Below the pieces are notes generated by a model. It was given only the letters and a program-made list of their open reading frames with translations, had not been told where the DNA came from and did not search any database. From the NCBI RefSeq assembly GCF_900102545.1, contig NZ_FNBN01000006.1, positions 186,001-250,000 of the forward strand: a DNA stretch of 64,000 nt, written 5' to 3'. Position 1 is the first letter of the stretch, and every line of letters begins with the position of its first letter. The DNA comes from Chitinophaga filiformis (GTDB taxonomy: Bacteria > Bacteroidota > Bacteroidia > Chitinophagales > Chitinophagaceae). Positions 8,498-17,539 of this stretch are shown here, in pieces. Both the position numbers and the translations under genes were made by a program.

Positions 8498-8526
8498 AAA
8501 AAAAACCCCTCGTTTATACGAGGGGC
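8498..8526 (-). terminator. Strong intrinsic terminator of the candidate RNA
   Basis: CCCCTCG and CGAGGGG form a perfect stem around TTTATA, followed on the minus strand by eight T residues (8498-8505). No minus-strand gene ends here, which is why a non-coding transcript is inferred. Confidence 0.8.
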
Positions 8527-8848
8527 TTCACAACAAATCGTTCTTTCTCACTAGGTGTAAGTTTTCACTTAGCTTTCATTAGGACATGGCAGAACAATTG
8601 GTCTTCATAGAATTAGGAATCATAAGATTCCTGGGATAAATAAACTAGGTTTCATAGGTCTGGAGCCATTCGGTTCCAGGGATAATAATTGTTCTGATTT
8701 CTGGCTTTCATAGGACCGGAATTCTTTTAATTCCGGGGATAAATAATTGGCATTGGCTTTCATAGAACAGGAATCAATTTGATTCCATGGGATAAATATT
8801 ATTGGACTTGGCCCTTGTTATCAGGCCCGGTGTATTCGCATTTCTCTT
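8498..8848 (-). ncRNA. Candidate structured RNA with four tandem hairpin units
   Basis: This stretch has no convincing gene but is organised like a transcript. A perfect TACTTTTG box lies at 8852-8859 on the minus strand and a strong terminator at 8498-8526. Between them four units repeat every 47-56 bases. On the plus strand each has TTCATAG (8604, 8651, 8707, 8759), then a short hairpin, then GGGATAA(AT). The hairpins are GGAATC/GATTCC (8616-8631), GGAGCC/GGTTCC (8662-8677), GGAATT/AATTCC and GGAATC/GATTCC (near 8771-8786). Stem sequences vary while pairing is kept. In the second unit a wobble pair would form only in plus-strand RNA, so the strand is not fully settled. No peptide is conserved between the units. 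Confidence 0.5.
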
Positions 8849-8851
8849 CAT

Positions 8852-8859
8852 CAAAAGTA
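8852..8859 (-). promoter_or_regulatory. -7 box TACTTTTG of the candidate RNA
   Basis: Perfect TAnnTTTG match upstream of the hairpin units, with no open frame behind it. Confidence 0.45.
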
Positions 8860-9026
8860 GTTTAAGCCGGGTGATATAAATTCACACGAAGATGGGATTT
8901 TGTTAATGAGTTGTTAAAAGGAATTAACAATACAATAAACAGTCCTAACTATTCAAACCCTTTACTGGCGGGGATTACCCAATTTGTGGATTCTTATAAG
9001 TGTATGACGAACAACTATAAAATGAC

Positions 9027-9080
9027 AAGAGGTGCAACATAACACCCATGTGGGATATACGTTGCACCTCTTACTTTTTT
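9027..9080. terminator. Long terminator hairpin after purL
   Basis: AAGAGGTGCAAC (9027-9038) and GTTGCACCTCTT (9061-9072) form a 12-bp stem. A T6 run follows on the plus strand and TTGTCATTTTA on the minus strand, so it may work both ways; the purL stop is at 9093. Confidence 0.65.
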
Positions 9081-9092
9081 AAGTATCGCTAT

Positions 9093-11348
9093 TTACTGTA
9101 AATGAGACTCTATAGCTACGTCATAAGGTTGTTTCCAGCTTGCAACTGTACCCCAATCCTCATCATCAACCACTATATTTTCGCCTTTCACTACGCCGAT
9201 CTTTTCAACCTTCACAGAATGTTCGGTTGCATCGATCACACTATGTAAAATAGCGTCAAATTTCTCCTTATTTTCAGGACTGATGGTTACTACCGCACGG
9301 CTCTGGCTCTCACCAAACAGGAAGGCATCCTTACGGAAATTATGATTAGTGTGGATTTCGAAGCCTAATCCGGAAGCCATTGCGCTTTCCAGCAGGGAGA
9401 TAAAGAGACCACCTTCACTTACGTCGTGCGCTGACTGTATGATACCTGCTTTATTCAGCTTAGCGATAGTGTGATGGAGACGCTGCTCTTCTTCCAGGTG
9501 GAAGTGAGGCGCCGGGCTATGCTCAATGCCGATCAGTTTGTGCAGGTATTCGGAGCTGCTGATATCGTTACGGCTGCGGCCCAACATGTAAACCAGGTCG
9601 CCTTCTTTCTTAAAGTTGAGGGTGATACGCTCAGACATATCATCCAGTATACCCAGCATGCCAATAGTCGGGGTAGGATATACCGGACCGTCAGGTGACT
9701 GGTTATAGAAACTCACGTTACCACCGGTAACGGGTGTATTGAATTTACGGCAGGCTTCACCCATTCCCTTGATCGCATGTACGAACTGATAGTATACTTC
9801 AGGATCATAAGGATTACCGAAGTTCAGACAGTTGGTAATAGCAACAGGCTCGCCACCGCTACATACTATATTACGTGCTGCTTCTGCTACAGCGATCTGG
9901 CCACCTACATGCGGATCTGCATATACGTAACGGCTGTTACAGTCTGTGGTCACCGCAAGGGCCTTTTTAGTACCTTTTACAGTAACAATAGATGCATCGC
10001 TTGGCGCATTGGTGCTGGCATTGGCAGTACCTACCATGCTGTCGTACTGGTTATAGATCCAGCGTTTAGAGGCGATGTTAGGCAGTTTTACCAGTCTTTC
10101 TGCAGCAAAACGCGGATGCAGGGTATCGGGTATTTTGTGAATATCGAAAGCTTTGATCTTCTCGAAGTAAGTTGGTTCTGTATAAGCGCGGTGATATTGA
10201 GGAGCGCCTCCACCCAGCACCAGGCTTTCAGCAGGAACATCAGCTTCCAGGTGACCGTTCAGATAGAACTTCAGTTGTTTATCAGTGGTTACTTCACCGA
10301 TTTGTACGCAGTGCAGGTCCCATTTCTCAAATATTCTCAGCACTTCTGCTTCCTTGCCTTTGTGCACTACGATCAGCATTCTTTCCTGGCTTTCGCTGAG
10401 CAGCATTTCCCAGGCTTTCATATTGTCCTGACGGGTAGGTACTTTATCCAGGTAGATAATCATACCGTGTTCACCTTTTGCACTCATTTCTGCGGTAGAG
10501 CAGGTGATACCGGCAGCCCCCATATCCTGCATACCTACCAGGGCGCCTGTCGGAATGATTTCCAGACATGCTTCCAGCAGTTTCTTTTCCTGAAAAGGAT
10601 CTCCTACCTGAACGGAAGGCAGATCTTCCACGCTGTCTTCAGTAAGGTTGGCGCTTGCGAAAGAGGCTCCACCGATACCATCTTTACCGGTAGCGGAACC
10701 TACTATGAAAACAGGGTTACCGGCGCCATAGGAAGTAGCAGACACTGTCTGGCCCACTTTCACGACACCGACACTCATTGCGTTCACCAATGGGTTAGTA
10801 CCGTAACAATCTTCGAAGTATGCTTCACCACCCACGGTAGGCACACCGAAACAGTTACCGTAATGACCGATACCATGAACGATACCCTTAATAAGATGTT
10901 GTGTTTTTTTATCGTTGATATTCCCAAAACGCAGAGAGTTCAGCGCTGCGATAGGACGCGCACCCATAGTGAAAATATCACGGTGGATCCCTCCTACCCC
11001 TGTAGCCGCACCCTGGAAGGGTTCAATAGCAGAAGGGTGGTTGTGTGATTCTATCTTGAACACACAGGCGTAACCATCGCCGATGTCAACCAGACCGGCA
11101 TTTTCTTCACCAGCCTTTACCAGCAGGCGCTCACCTTCGCGGGGCAGTGATTTCAACCAGACAATTGAGTTCTTGTAACTGCAATGCTCACTCCACATTA
11201 CAGAGTACATACTTAATTCTGTGAAATTAGGCGTGCGGCCCAGGATGCCCTTTATGCGCTCAAATTCGTCTGCTGTAAGACCAAGCTGCTCGGCAGTTTC
11301 AACAGAAGTTTGGGAAAACTTATCTGTAGTTTCTACGTTAGTTTGCAT
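9093..11348 (-). CDS. purL: Phosphoribosylformylglycinamidine synthase subunit PurL
   Basis: The 751-residue protein is the small-type PurL (about 740 residues in Bacillus), which makes formylglycinamidine ribonucleotide from FGAR, ATP and ammonia supplied by PurQ/PurS. Family motifs are MWSEHCSYKNS near the N-terminus, ESHNHPSAIEPFQGAATGVGG, PTVGGEAYFEDCY and, in the second half, TDCNSRYVYADPHVGG and GGNVSFYN. I start at the ATG at 11348 (MQTNVETTDKF); the frame is open to 11420 but the extra residues overlap the promoter (TAGGTTTG at 11390-11397). purQ and purS are not adjacent. Confidence 0.93.
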   Translation of the reverse strand: MQTNVETTDKFSQTSVETAEQLGLTADEFERIKGILGRTPNFTELSMYSVMWSEHCSYKNSIVWLKSLPREGERLLVKAGEENAGLVDIGDGYACVFKIESHNHPSAIEPFQGAATGVGGIHRDIFTMGARPIAALNSLRFGNINDKKTQHLIKGIVHGIGHYGNCFGVPTVGGEAYFEDCYGTNPLVNAMSVGVVKVGQTVSATSYGAGNPVFIVGSATGKDGIGGASFASANLTEDSVEDLPSVQVGDPFQEKKLLEACLEIIPTGALVGMQDMGAAGITCSTAEMSAKGEHGMIIYLDKVPTRQDNMKAWEMLLSESQERMLIVVHKGKEAEVLRIFEKWDLHCVQIGEVTTDKQLKFYLNGHLEADVPAESLVLGGGAPQYHRAYTEPTYFEKIKAFDIHKIPDTLHPRFAAERLVKLPNIASKRWIYNQYDSMVGTANASTNAPSDASIVTVKGTKKALAVTTDCNSRYVYADPHVGGQIAVAEAARNIVCSGGEPVAITNCLNFGNPYDPEVYYQFVHAIKGMGEACRKFNTPVTGGNVSFYNQSPDGPVYPTPTIGMLGILDDMSERITLNFKKEGDLVYMLGRSRNDISSSEYLHKLIGIEHSPAPHFHLEEEQRLHHTIAKLNKAGIIQSAHDVSEGGLFISLLESAMASGLGFEIHTNHNFRKDAFLFGESQSRAVVTISPENKEKFDAILHSVIDATEHSVKVEKIGVVKGENIVVDDEDWGTVASWKQPYDVAIESHLQ

Positions 11349-11711
11349 GTAACTGGATGTATAAGTACGATAGATAAAAAAAGAAGATGCAAACCTACAG
11401 GTTTTTCCTGCAATTGACAAAGGATATTGGCAATTACAGGTCGTTGCAGGTAAAACAATTTACGGCTACTTGTGCACTCATATTATAATTATTATCCTTT
11501 CTATAACCGGGCCAGTGTAATATCTAAGCAGTTTTAACGAATTATATTTTTTTAAATATATCAGTTTAAACAGGATTGACTGTTCATTTTTTATTGAAAA
11601 ATTAAAAAATTTAAGCTTTTTATCTACTAAATGTAATTTTTTAGTTAAAACCAACTTAATTCTTGCTTATGTTACCACAACACTGTTCTTTTGTGTAAAA
11701 TTATTTACAGC
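11349..11711. other. Divergent purL/glutamine synthetase intergenic region
   Basis: AT-rich, no gene seen. It holds the purL -7 box TAGGTTTG at 11390-11397 (minus) and an imperfect -7 box TTCTTTTG at 11686-11693 (plus) before the glutamine synthetase. Confidence 0.5.
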
Positions 11712-13910
11712 ATGCAATCGTTACGCTTCACCGCACTGGAAAACCTTTCTGGTGTTGATTTAAAAATCAAGCCCGAACAACTTAACGGTACCAAGATCAC
11801 CGAAGTGTTCGGCAGCAATGTATTCGCAGGAAAAGTAGTACGCGAGAATCTGAGTGATGAGGCTTATAAGAGCTTAATGAACTCCATCAAATCTGGCACT
11901 AAGATCGACCGTAAAATGTCCGAGCAGATCGCTTCTGGTCTGAAACAATGGGCAATGAAAAAAGGCGTTACCCACTATACCCACTGGTTCCAGCCTTTAA
12001 CCGGCACTACAGCTGAAAAACATGATTCTTTCTTTACACTGAAAGGCGATGGCTCTGCCCTCGAAACCTTTGACGGCGATGCGCTGGTACAGCAGGAGCC
12101 TGATGCTTCCAGCTTCCCTAACGGTGGTCTGCGCGCTACTTTCGAAGCTCGTGGTTATACTGCATGGGACCCATCTTCTCCTCCTTTTATCCTGGAGCAG
12201 GGTCACGGTAAAACACTTTGCATTCCTACTATATTTGTTGCTTACACCGGTGAATCACTGGACTACAAAGCTCCGCTGCTGAAAGCTCTTTCTGCAATGG
12301 ATAAAGCTGCAGTAGACGTATGTAACTATTTCGATAAAAATGTAACCAAAGTTACAGCTACTCTGGGATGGGAACAGGAATACTTCCTGGTAGACGAAAG
12401 TCTGGCTAACGCCCGTCCTGACCTGGTAATGTGTGGTCGTACCGTAGTTGGTCACGCTCCATCCAAAGGTCAGCAGCTGGAAGACCACTACTTCGGTTCA
12501 ATCCCTGAGCGTGCATACGCTTTCATGCGCGATTTCGAAGAAGAGTCTTACAAACTGGGTATTCCTTTAAGAACCCGTCACAACGAGGTGGCTCCTTCTC
12601 AGTTCGAGTGCGCTCCTATCTTTGAAGAAGTAAACATCGCAGTTGACCACAACTCCCTGCTGATGGACGTAATGACCAAAGTGGCAAAACGTCATAAGCT
12701 GAGAGTATTACTGCATGAGAAACCATTTGCAGGTATCAATGGTTCAGGTAAACACAACAACTGGAGCATGGCTACAGATACCGGTGTGAACCTGCTGGCT
12801 CCGGGTAAAACTCCGAAGACCAACCTGATGTTCCTGACTTTCTTCGTTAACACGATCAAAGCTGTTCACGACTACGCAGACCTGCTGAGAGCTTCTATCG
12901 CATCTCCAAGCAATGACTTCCGTCTGGGTGCCAACGAAGCGCCTCCGGCTATCATCTCTGTTTTCTCTGGTAAATACCTGTATGATGTACTGCAGGAAGT
13001 TAAGAACCGTGTGAACAACAAGTTCGATGAGCAGGACGAAGCCATTCTGAAACTGGATCTGCACCGTCATATTCCTGAGCTGCTGCTGGATAATACCGAC
13101 CGTAACCGTACCTCACCTTTTGCCTTCACCGGTAATAAATTTGAGTTCCGTGCCGTTGGTTCTTCTGCAAACTGCGCTTCCGCTATGACTGTATTGAATA
13201 CTATCGTAGCTAAAACACTGGCTACCTTCAAGGTAGAAGTTGACGCCCTGATCGAAAAAGGCGAGAAAAAAGAGATTGCGATTATGCAAACTCTTCGGAA
13301 ATATATTGTAGATTCGGAAAAAGTTTTGTTTGAAGGTGACGGTTATAGTGAAGAATGGGAAAAAGAGGCTGAAAAGAGAGGTCTTGCTAACGTAAAAACC
13401 ACTCCTAAGGCGCTGGATGCATACGTTACCGAAAAAGCAACTAAACTGTTCACTGAGGTAGGTATTTACAACGAGAAAGAATTACATGCCCGTCATGAAA
13501 TCCTGCTCGAAGACTACGTGAAGAAAGTTCAGATCGAAGCCCGTGTAATCGGAGATCTGGCTACAAACACGATCCTTCCTTCAGCCATTAACTATCTGAA
13601 CAGTCTGATTACCAACATTAATGGTCTGAAAGGCATAGGTCTTGGTGATGGCGCCGTTAAAGCGCAGACCCAGATCGCTGCAAAAATAGCTGAACATATT
13701 AACGTCATCAGTGAGAATGTACAGGCTATGATTGAAGCGCGTAAAGTAGCTAATAAAGTTACTGACAGCCGCCAGAAAGCTATAGATTATTGTGATAAAA
13801 TTAAGCCGTACTTTGATGTTATCCGTTACCATGCGGATAAGCTGGAGTTCCTTGTAGATGACAAACAATGGGCACTGCCTAAGTACAGAGAGCTGCTTTT
13901 CTTGCGATAA
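11712..13910 (+). CDS. glnN: Glutamine synthetase type III
   Basis: The 732-residue length and sequence fit the large GSIII class that is typical of Bacteroidota and cyanobacteria, which makes glutamine from glutamate, ammonia and ATP. Visible motifs are THWFQPLTGTTAEKHDSF, GWEQEYFLVDE (metal-binding glutamates), TRHNEVAPSQFECAPIFEE, the HEKPFAGINGSGKHNNWS nucleotide loop and DRNRTSPFAFTGNKFEFRAVGSS. The long C-terminal helical region (about residue 580 onward) is specific to type III. The ATG at 11712 is chosen; a TTG seven codons earlier overlaps the promoter. A terminator follows directly. Confidence 0.93.
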   Translation: MQSLRFTALENLSGVDLKIKPEQLNGTKITEVFGSNVFAGKVVRENLSDEAYKSLMNSIKSGTKIDRKMSEQIASGLKQWAMKKGVTHYTHWFQPLTGTTAEKHDSFFTLKGDGSALETFDGDALVQQEPDASSFPNGGLRATFEARGYTAWDPSSPPFILEQGHGKTLCIPTIFVAYTGESLDYKAPLLKALSAMDKAAVDVCNYFDKNVTKVTATLGWEQEYFLVDESLANARPDLVMCGRTVVGHAPSKGQQLEDHYFGSIPERAYAFMRDFEEESYKLGIPLRTRHNEVAPSQFECAPIFEEVNIAVDHNSLLMDVMTKVAKRHKLRVLLHEKPFAGINGSGKHNNWSMATDTGVNLLAPGKTPKTNLMFLTFFVNTIKAVHDYADLLRASIASPSNDFRLGANEAPPAIISVFSGKYLYDVLQEVKNRVNNKFDEQDEAILKLDLHRHIPELLLDNTDRNRTSPFAFTGNKFEFRAVGSSANCASAMTVLNTIVAKTLATFKVEVDALIEKGEKKEIAIMQTLRKYIVDSEKVLFEGDGYSEEWEKEAEKRGLANVKTTPKALDAYVTEKATKLFTEVGIYNEKELHARHEILLEDYVKKVQIEARVIGDLATNTILPSAINYLNSLITNINGLKGIGLGDGAVKAQTQIAAKIAEHINVISENVQAMIEARKVANKVTDSRQKAIDYCDKIKPYFDVIRYHADKLEFLVDDKQWALPKYRELLFLR

Positions 13911-13938
13911 AACCGTAAGATTGTTTTGGTGTATGATT

Positions 13939-13970
13939 AGCCCCGGGTATTTACCCGGGGCTTTGTGCTT
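13939..13970 (+). terminator. Intrinsic terminator after glutamine synthetase
   Basis: AGCCCCGGGT (13939-13948) pairs with ACCCGGGGCT (13953-13962), followed by TTGTGCTTTT. Confidence 0.75.
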
Positions 13971-14091
13971 TTATAAGTATTGCTTATATTCAATGTACTC
14001 TTAACCCAATACCCCTCCTATTCTGTATTAAGCAGTCTGCGATCTCTCTTTTTTTAAAGACACGATTTATTTACCCCTAAAATGCCACTTC

Positions 14092-14913
14092 ATGCACTTA
14101 AATCTCAATCCTATTCATGCGTTAACAGCTGCTGCTGTTACCCTCCTGCTTTCAGCCTGCGGCAAACACGACATTAAGCCCGATTGCGGGGCCCCGTTAT
14201 GCCAGATACAAAAACTGGAAGGCTATGATGATGTTCTTCAACAAACACACACGAATACAATTGAATATAACGCGGCGGGAAACCCAATACTGCGCCTACG
14301 CTCAAACGTAGCAACCGGTAATGAAAATGAAAGTTACCGGTATGATACTAAAAACAGGCTCACAGACCAGATTACCCATTATAACACAAGCGAAATATAC
14401 GGCGATCTGTTCTGGGAGTGGCACAGGTTTAAATATGATAGCCAGAACCGGATTTATATGGATAGTGTCTACAACATAGGACTCATCGGAAACAATCCTC
14501 TTCCTCATCCTGTAGGTGTCGGATTCATAACTATCACCCATTTCGAATATGACTATAAAGGCCGTATCATTAAAGAAACTGCGAATTTTGATGACGGCCG
14601 GCCCTGGTACGTTAAAGTTTATATTTATGACTCACAGCAGAACCTCGTGAAAAAAGTCACTGTTAATCCTTCTTCAGGGAACGCCGATACAACTTACATC
14701 GGGTCTCATGACAACAAGGTAAACTATCTCCGTACTAATAAAGTATGGCAATTCCTCAACAGGGACTATAGCGAAAATAATCCCATGGCAGCCGTCACTT
14801 ACAATAAATACGGTCTTCCGCTGAAATTCAGACCCGATAGCAAAACAGGCAGACATACTTACTTTTTGGATGTAGTATTTTCTGACCTGGACATTACTTA
14901 TAAATGCAAATAG
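14092..14913 (+). CDS. Lipoprotein of unknown function with YD/RHS-like repeats
   Basis: The 273-residue protein has a type II signal peptide: a hydrophobic segment followed by the lipobox LLSAC at about residue 19-23, so Cys23 would be lipidated. Downstream are short repeats of the form NTIEYNAAGNPILRL, SYRYDTKNRLTDQI, RFKYDSQNRIYMD, HFEYDYKGRIIKET and VYIYDSQQNLVKKV, which are like the YD (RHS-type) repeats that form beta strands. I do not recognise a defined family. It is a single gene ending at a bidirectional hairpin shared with accC. Confidence 0.65.
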   Translation: MHLNLNPIHALTAAAVTLLLSACGKHDIKPDCGAPLCQIQKLEGYDDVLQQTHTNTIEYNAAGNPILRLRSNVATGNENESYRYDTKNRLTDQITHYNTSEIYGDLFWEWHRFKYDSQNRIYMDSVYNIGLIGNNPLPHPVGVGFITITHFEYDYKGRIIKETANFDDGRPWYVKVYIYDSQQNLVKKVTVNPSSGNADTTYIGSHDNKVNYLRTNKVWQFLNRDYSENNPMAAVTYNKYGLPLKFRPDSKTGRHTYFLDVVFSDLDITYKCK

Positions 14914-14940
14914 AGGCTTGACGGACTGCTTAAAACAGAA

Positions 14941-14975
14941 AAGCCGGCCTGTCTGAGACAGGCCGGCTTTCTTTA
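14941..14975. terminator. Shared terminator between convergent genes
   Basis: AAGCCGGCCTGTC (14941-14953) and GACAGGCCGGCTT (14957-14969) form a perfect 13-bp stem with a TGA loop. TCTTTAT follows on the plus strand and TTTTCTGTTTT on the minus strand. Confidence 0.75.
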
Positions 14976-14990
14976 TATCGCACTGATAGA

Positions 14991-16328
14991 TTAAACCAGT
15001 TTGAATGTTTCTGTGAATTTGGTCGTAAAGTTCCCCTTACGGAAGTTCTCATCGCGCATCAGCTGCTGATGGAAAGGAATCGTAGTTTTCACACCTTCGA
15101 TTACAAACTCGCTCAGTGCACGTTCCATGGTATTGATCGCTTCTTCACGTGTCTGCGCAATGGTGATCAGTTTAGCCACCATAGAGTCATAATACGGAGG
15201 AATAACGTAACCAGCATAGATGTGGGAATCCACACGTACACCGTGACCACCCGGAATGTGCAGAGTAGTGATCTTACCTGGAGACGGACGGAAATCATTG
15301 TAAGGATCTTCCGCGTTGATACGGCATTCGATTACGTGCATTTCCGGAGTATAGTTCTTACCGGAAATAGGAATACCGGCAGCGATCTTGATCTGTTCCT
15401 TGATCAGGTCAAAATTGATCACCTCTTCAGTAACACCATGTTCTACCTGGATACGGGTGTTCATTTCCATGAAGTAGAAGTTACGGTGTTTGTCTACCAG
15501 GAACTCAATGGTACCTACGCTTTCGTAATTGATAGCGGAAGCAGCTTTGATAGCGGCTTCACCCATCTTCTCACGGAGCTCAGGAGTCATGAACGGAGAA
15601 GGAGATTCTTCCACCAGTTTCTGGTGACGACGCTGAATAGAGCAATCACGCTCACTCAGGTGGCACACTTTACCATATTGGTCACCAGCTACCTGGATTT
15701 CAATGTGACGGGGCTCTTCCACGAATTTCTCCATGTAGATACCATCATTATTGAAAGCAGCGCGGGCCTCATTTTTAGCCATGTTGTAGGCATTCTCCAG
15801 TTCCTCGTCTTTCCACACTACACGCATCCCTTTACCACCACCACCAGCGGTAGCTTTCAGGATAATCGGAAGGCCCATTTGTTTCGCCAGTTTCTTAGCT
15901 TCATCAAGGCTCTGCAGAAGACCGTCAGAACCTGGAATAACCGGTACACCGGCAGCGATCATGGTTTCTTTTGCGGTCATCTTATCACCCATTTTACGGA
16001 TCATTTCCGGAGTGGGCCCGATGAATTTAATACCGTGTTCGCCGCAGATCTCTGCAAAACGTGCATTCTCTGCCAGGAAGCCATAACCAGGGTGAATAGC
16101 GTCAGCATTAGTGATCTCTGCTGCAGCCATCAGGTGAGGTATATTTAAATAGGATTCGCTGCTCTGTGGTTTACCTATACATACGGCTTCATCTGCGAAC
16201 TTCACATGCAGGCTGTCTTTATCTGCAGTAGAATAAACAGCTACCGTTTTGATGCCCATTTCTTTACAGGTGCGAATAATACGCAAGGCTATCTCTCCAC
16301 GGTTGGCAATCAATATTTTCTTAAACAT
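14991..16328 (-). CDS. accC: Biotin carboxylase subunit of acetyl-CoA carboxylase
   Basis: The 445-residue protein carries the ATP-grasp biotin carboxylase features: FKKILIANRGEIALRIIRTCKE at the N-terminus, HPGYGFLAENA, the glycine-rich loop KATAGGGGKGMRVV (about 158-171), ERDCSIQRRHQKLVEE and EMNTRIQVEHGVTE with the catalytic Arg. It carboxylates the biotin on AccB with bicarbonate and ATP, the first step of fatty acid synthesis. It lies 110 bases after accB, separated by a hairpin, and the order efp-accB-accC suggests one transcript. It ends at the terminator at 14941. Confidence 0.95.
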   Translation of the reverse strand: MFKKILIANRGEIALRIIRTCKEMGIKTVAVYSTADKDSLHVKFADEAVCIGKPQSSESYLNIPHLMAAAEITNADAIHPGYGFLAENARFAEICGEHGIKFIGPTPEMIRKMGDKMTAKETMIAAGVPVIPGSDGLLQSLDEAKKLAKQMGLPIILKATAGGGGKGMRVVWKDEELENAYNMAKNEARAAFNNDGIYMEKFVEEPRHIEIQVAGDQYGKVCHLSERDCSIQRRHQKLVEESPSPFMTPELREKMGEAAIKAASAINYESVGTIEFLVDKHRNFYFMEMNTRIQVEHGVTEEVINFDLIKEQIKIAAGIPISGKNYTPEMHVIECRINAEDPYNDFRPSPGKITTLHIPGGHGVRVDSHIYAGYVIPPYYDSMVAKLITIAQTREEAINTMERALSEFVIEGVKTTIPFHQQLMRDENFRKGNFTTKFTETFKLV

Positions 16329-16365
16329 GTTTTTTCAATAGGTTAAAGAAAAGAGTAATAAACCT

Positions 16366-16428
16366 AAAAGGTTGGAAAACTATGAGGCAGGCAAGCATCC
16401 TTTCCTACTCATAATATTCCAACCTTTT
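16366..16428 (-). promoter_or_regulatory. Hairpin between accB and accC
   Basis: AAAAGGTTGGAA (16366-16377) and TTCCAACCTTTT (16417-16428) are perfect complements, and TATGAG/CTCATA inside extends the pairing. There is no T-run, so it is more likely an RNA-processing, stability or attenuation element than a terminator. Confidence 0.5.
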
Positions 16429-16438
16429 AAATAAAGAA

Positions 16439-16918
16439 TTATGGTTCTACCAAAAACAAAGGCTGATCGTATTCCACTGGGGAAGCGTCGTCTACCAACA
16501 CTTTTACGATTTTACCGCTTACTTCACTTTCGATCTCATTGAAGAGTTTCATCGCTTCAATGATACAAACTACTTTACCAGGAGCTACCTCATCGCCTAC
16601 ATTCACAAAAGAAGGCTTGTCAGGACCAGGGCTGCGGTAGAAGGTACCGATCATCGGAGATTTGATGGTTACCAGGTTGTCTGCTTTAGCTTCAGCTGGT
16701 TTAGCTTCCGCCGTAGGTGCTGCCTGTGGAGCCTGAGCTACTGGAGCCGCCTGAGGTGCTGGTTGATACACAGGAGCTACTGCTGGAACAGTATACACCG
16801 GTGGTTCGTTATCTTTTTGCTTTATTGTAATCTTAAACTTGTCCTGCTCTATGCTCAGTTCACTGATGTTGGACTTATTGACCATCTTGACCAGCTCCTG
16901 AATCTGTTTAAAATCCAT
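16439..16918 (-). CDS. accB: Biotin carboxyl carrier protein of acetyl-CoA carboxylase
   Basis: The 159-residue protein has the usual three parts: an N-terminal helix-rich segment, a Pro/Ala-rich linker (about residues 40-80) and the C-terminal biotinyl domain. The biotin attachment lysine is K124 in the EAMKL motif, preceded by the thumb region IGTFYRSPGPDKPSF characteristic of acetyl-CoA carboxylase BCCP. It shuttles carboxybiotin between AccC and the carboxyltransferase. It starts 55 bases after efp and is followed by accC. Confidence 0.95.
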   Translation of the reverse strand: MDFKQIQELVKMVNKSNISELSIEQDKFKITIKQKDNEPPVYTVPAVAPVYQPAPQAAPVAQAPQAAPTAEAKPAEAKADNLVTIKSPMIGTFYRSPGPDKPSFVNVGDEVAPGKVVCIIEAMKLFNEIESEVSGKIVKVLVDDASPVEYDQPLFLVEP

Positions 16919-16972
16919 GTAGACAGTTTTTGGTTTAGAAATGCTTGTAAGTAGATAATATATGGACTAAAA

Positions 16973-17539
16973 CTAATCTTTTACTCTTTCGATGTACTCA
17001 CCGGTTTTGGCGTTTACCCTGATCACATCACCCTCATTCACAAACAGGGGAACGTTCACAGTGGCACCGGTTTCAACGGTGGCAGGTTTCAATGTACGGG
17101 TTGCGGTATCGCCTTTCAGACCTGGTTCGGAGTAAGTAACTTTCATCACGATCTTGTCAGGCAACTCAACGCTCATAGGTTGTTCTGTCTCTGTATTGAT
17201 GGAAACAGCTACTTCCTGGCCTTCTTTCAGGAACTGAGGAGCATCGATCATTGACTCAGGTAGTGCGATCTGCTCAAAGGTCTCATTATCCATGAAATTG
17301 TATCCACTGTCATCCTGATATAAAAACTGGTAGGTTTTCTTTTCAACACGCACAGGGTATATAGTGTCGCCGGAGTTCCAGGTATGTTCAATAGACCTGC
17401 TATTGTCAACACCTTTCAGTTTAGCCCATACTTTAGCAGCAGCACGGGCCGTTTTGTTCTGACCAAACTCTACAACAGAATATAAGCTGTTCTCCAGCTT
17501 AATAATCAATCCTGTTCTGATATCTGCAGTGGTAGCCAT
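16973..17539 (-). CDS. efp: Elongation factor P with an unusual tip loop
   Basis: The 188 residues align along their whole length with EF-P: the N-terminal KOW-like domain, the YQFLYQDDSGYNFMDNETFEQ segment, then VTYSEPGLKGDTATRTLKPATVETGA and the C-terminal VNEGDVIRVNAKTGEYIERV. EF-P helps the ribosome through proline stretches. The domain I tip loop, normally (V)KPGKG with a modified Lys, reads GQNKTARAAAKVWAKLKG; the position of the modified Lys appears to be R32 and the proline and glycines are absent. A TACTTTTG promoter lies at 17581-17588. efp leads the accB-accC operon. Confidence 0.92.
   Translation of the reverse strand: MATTADIRTGLIIKLENSLYSVVEFGQNKTARAAAKVWAKLKGVDNSRSIEHTWNSGDTIYPVRVEKKTYQFLYQDDSGYNFMDNETFEQIALPESMIDAPQFLKEGQEVAVSINTETEQPMSVELPDKIVMKVTYSEPGLKGDTATRTLKPATVETGATVNVPLFVNEGDVIRVNAKTGEYIERVKD

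Noticed and set aside
8604..8765. CRISPR array
   Set aside because: The repeats are degenerate with hairpins of varying sequence and 47-56 base period, without constant repeats and unique spacers, and no cas genes are near.
8580..8850. Tandem small peptide genes (CTATGAAA at each minus-strand unit)
   Set aside because: The frames behind the ATGs differ in each unit in length and sequence, so RNA structure is the simpler explanation.
9777..11048. 423-codon plus-strand frame opposite purL
   Set aside because: Shadow of the purL coding frame; composition (Cys, His, Tyr-rich) is not protein-like.
15069..16148. 359-codon plus-strand frame opposite accC
   Set aside because: Shadow of accC for the same reasons.
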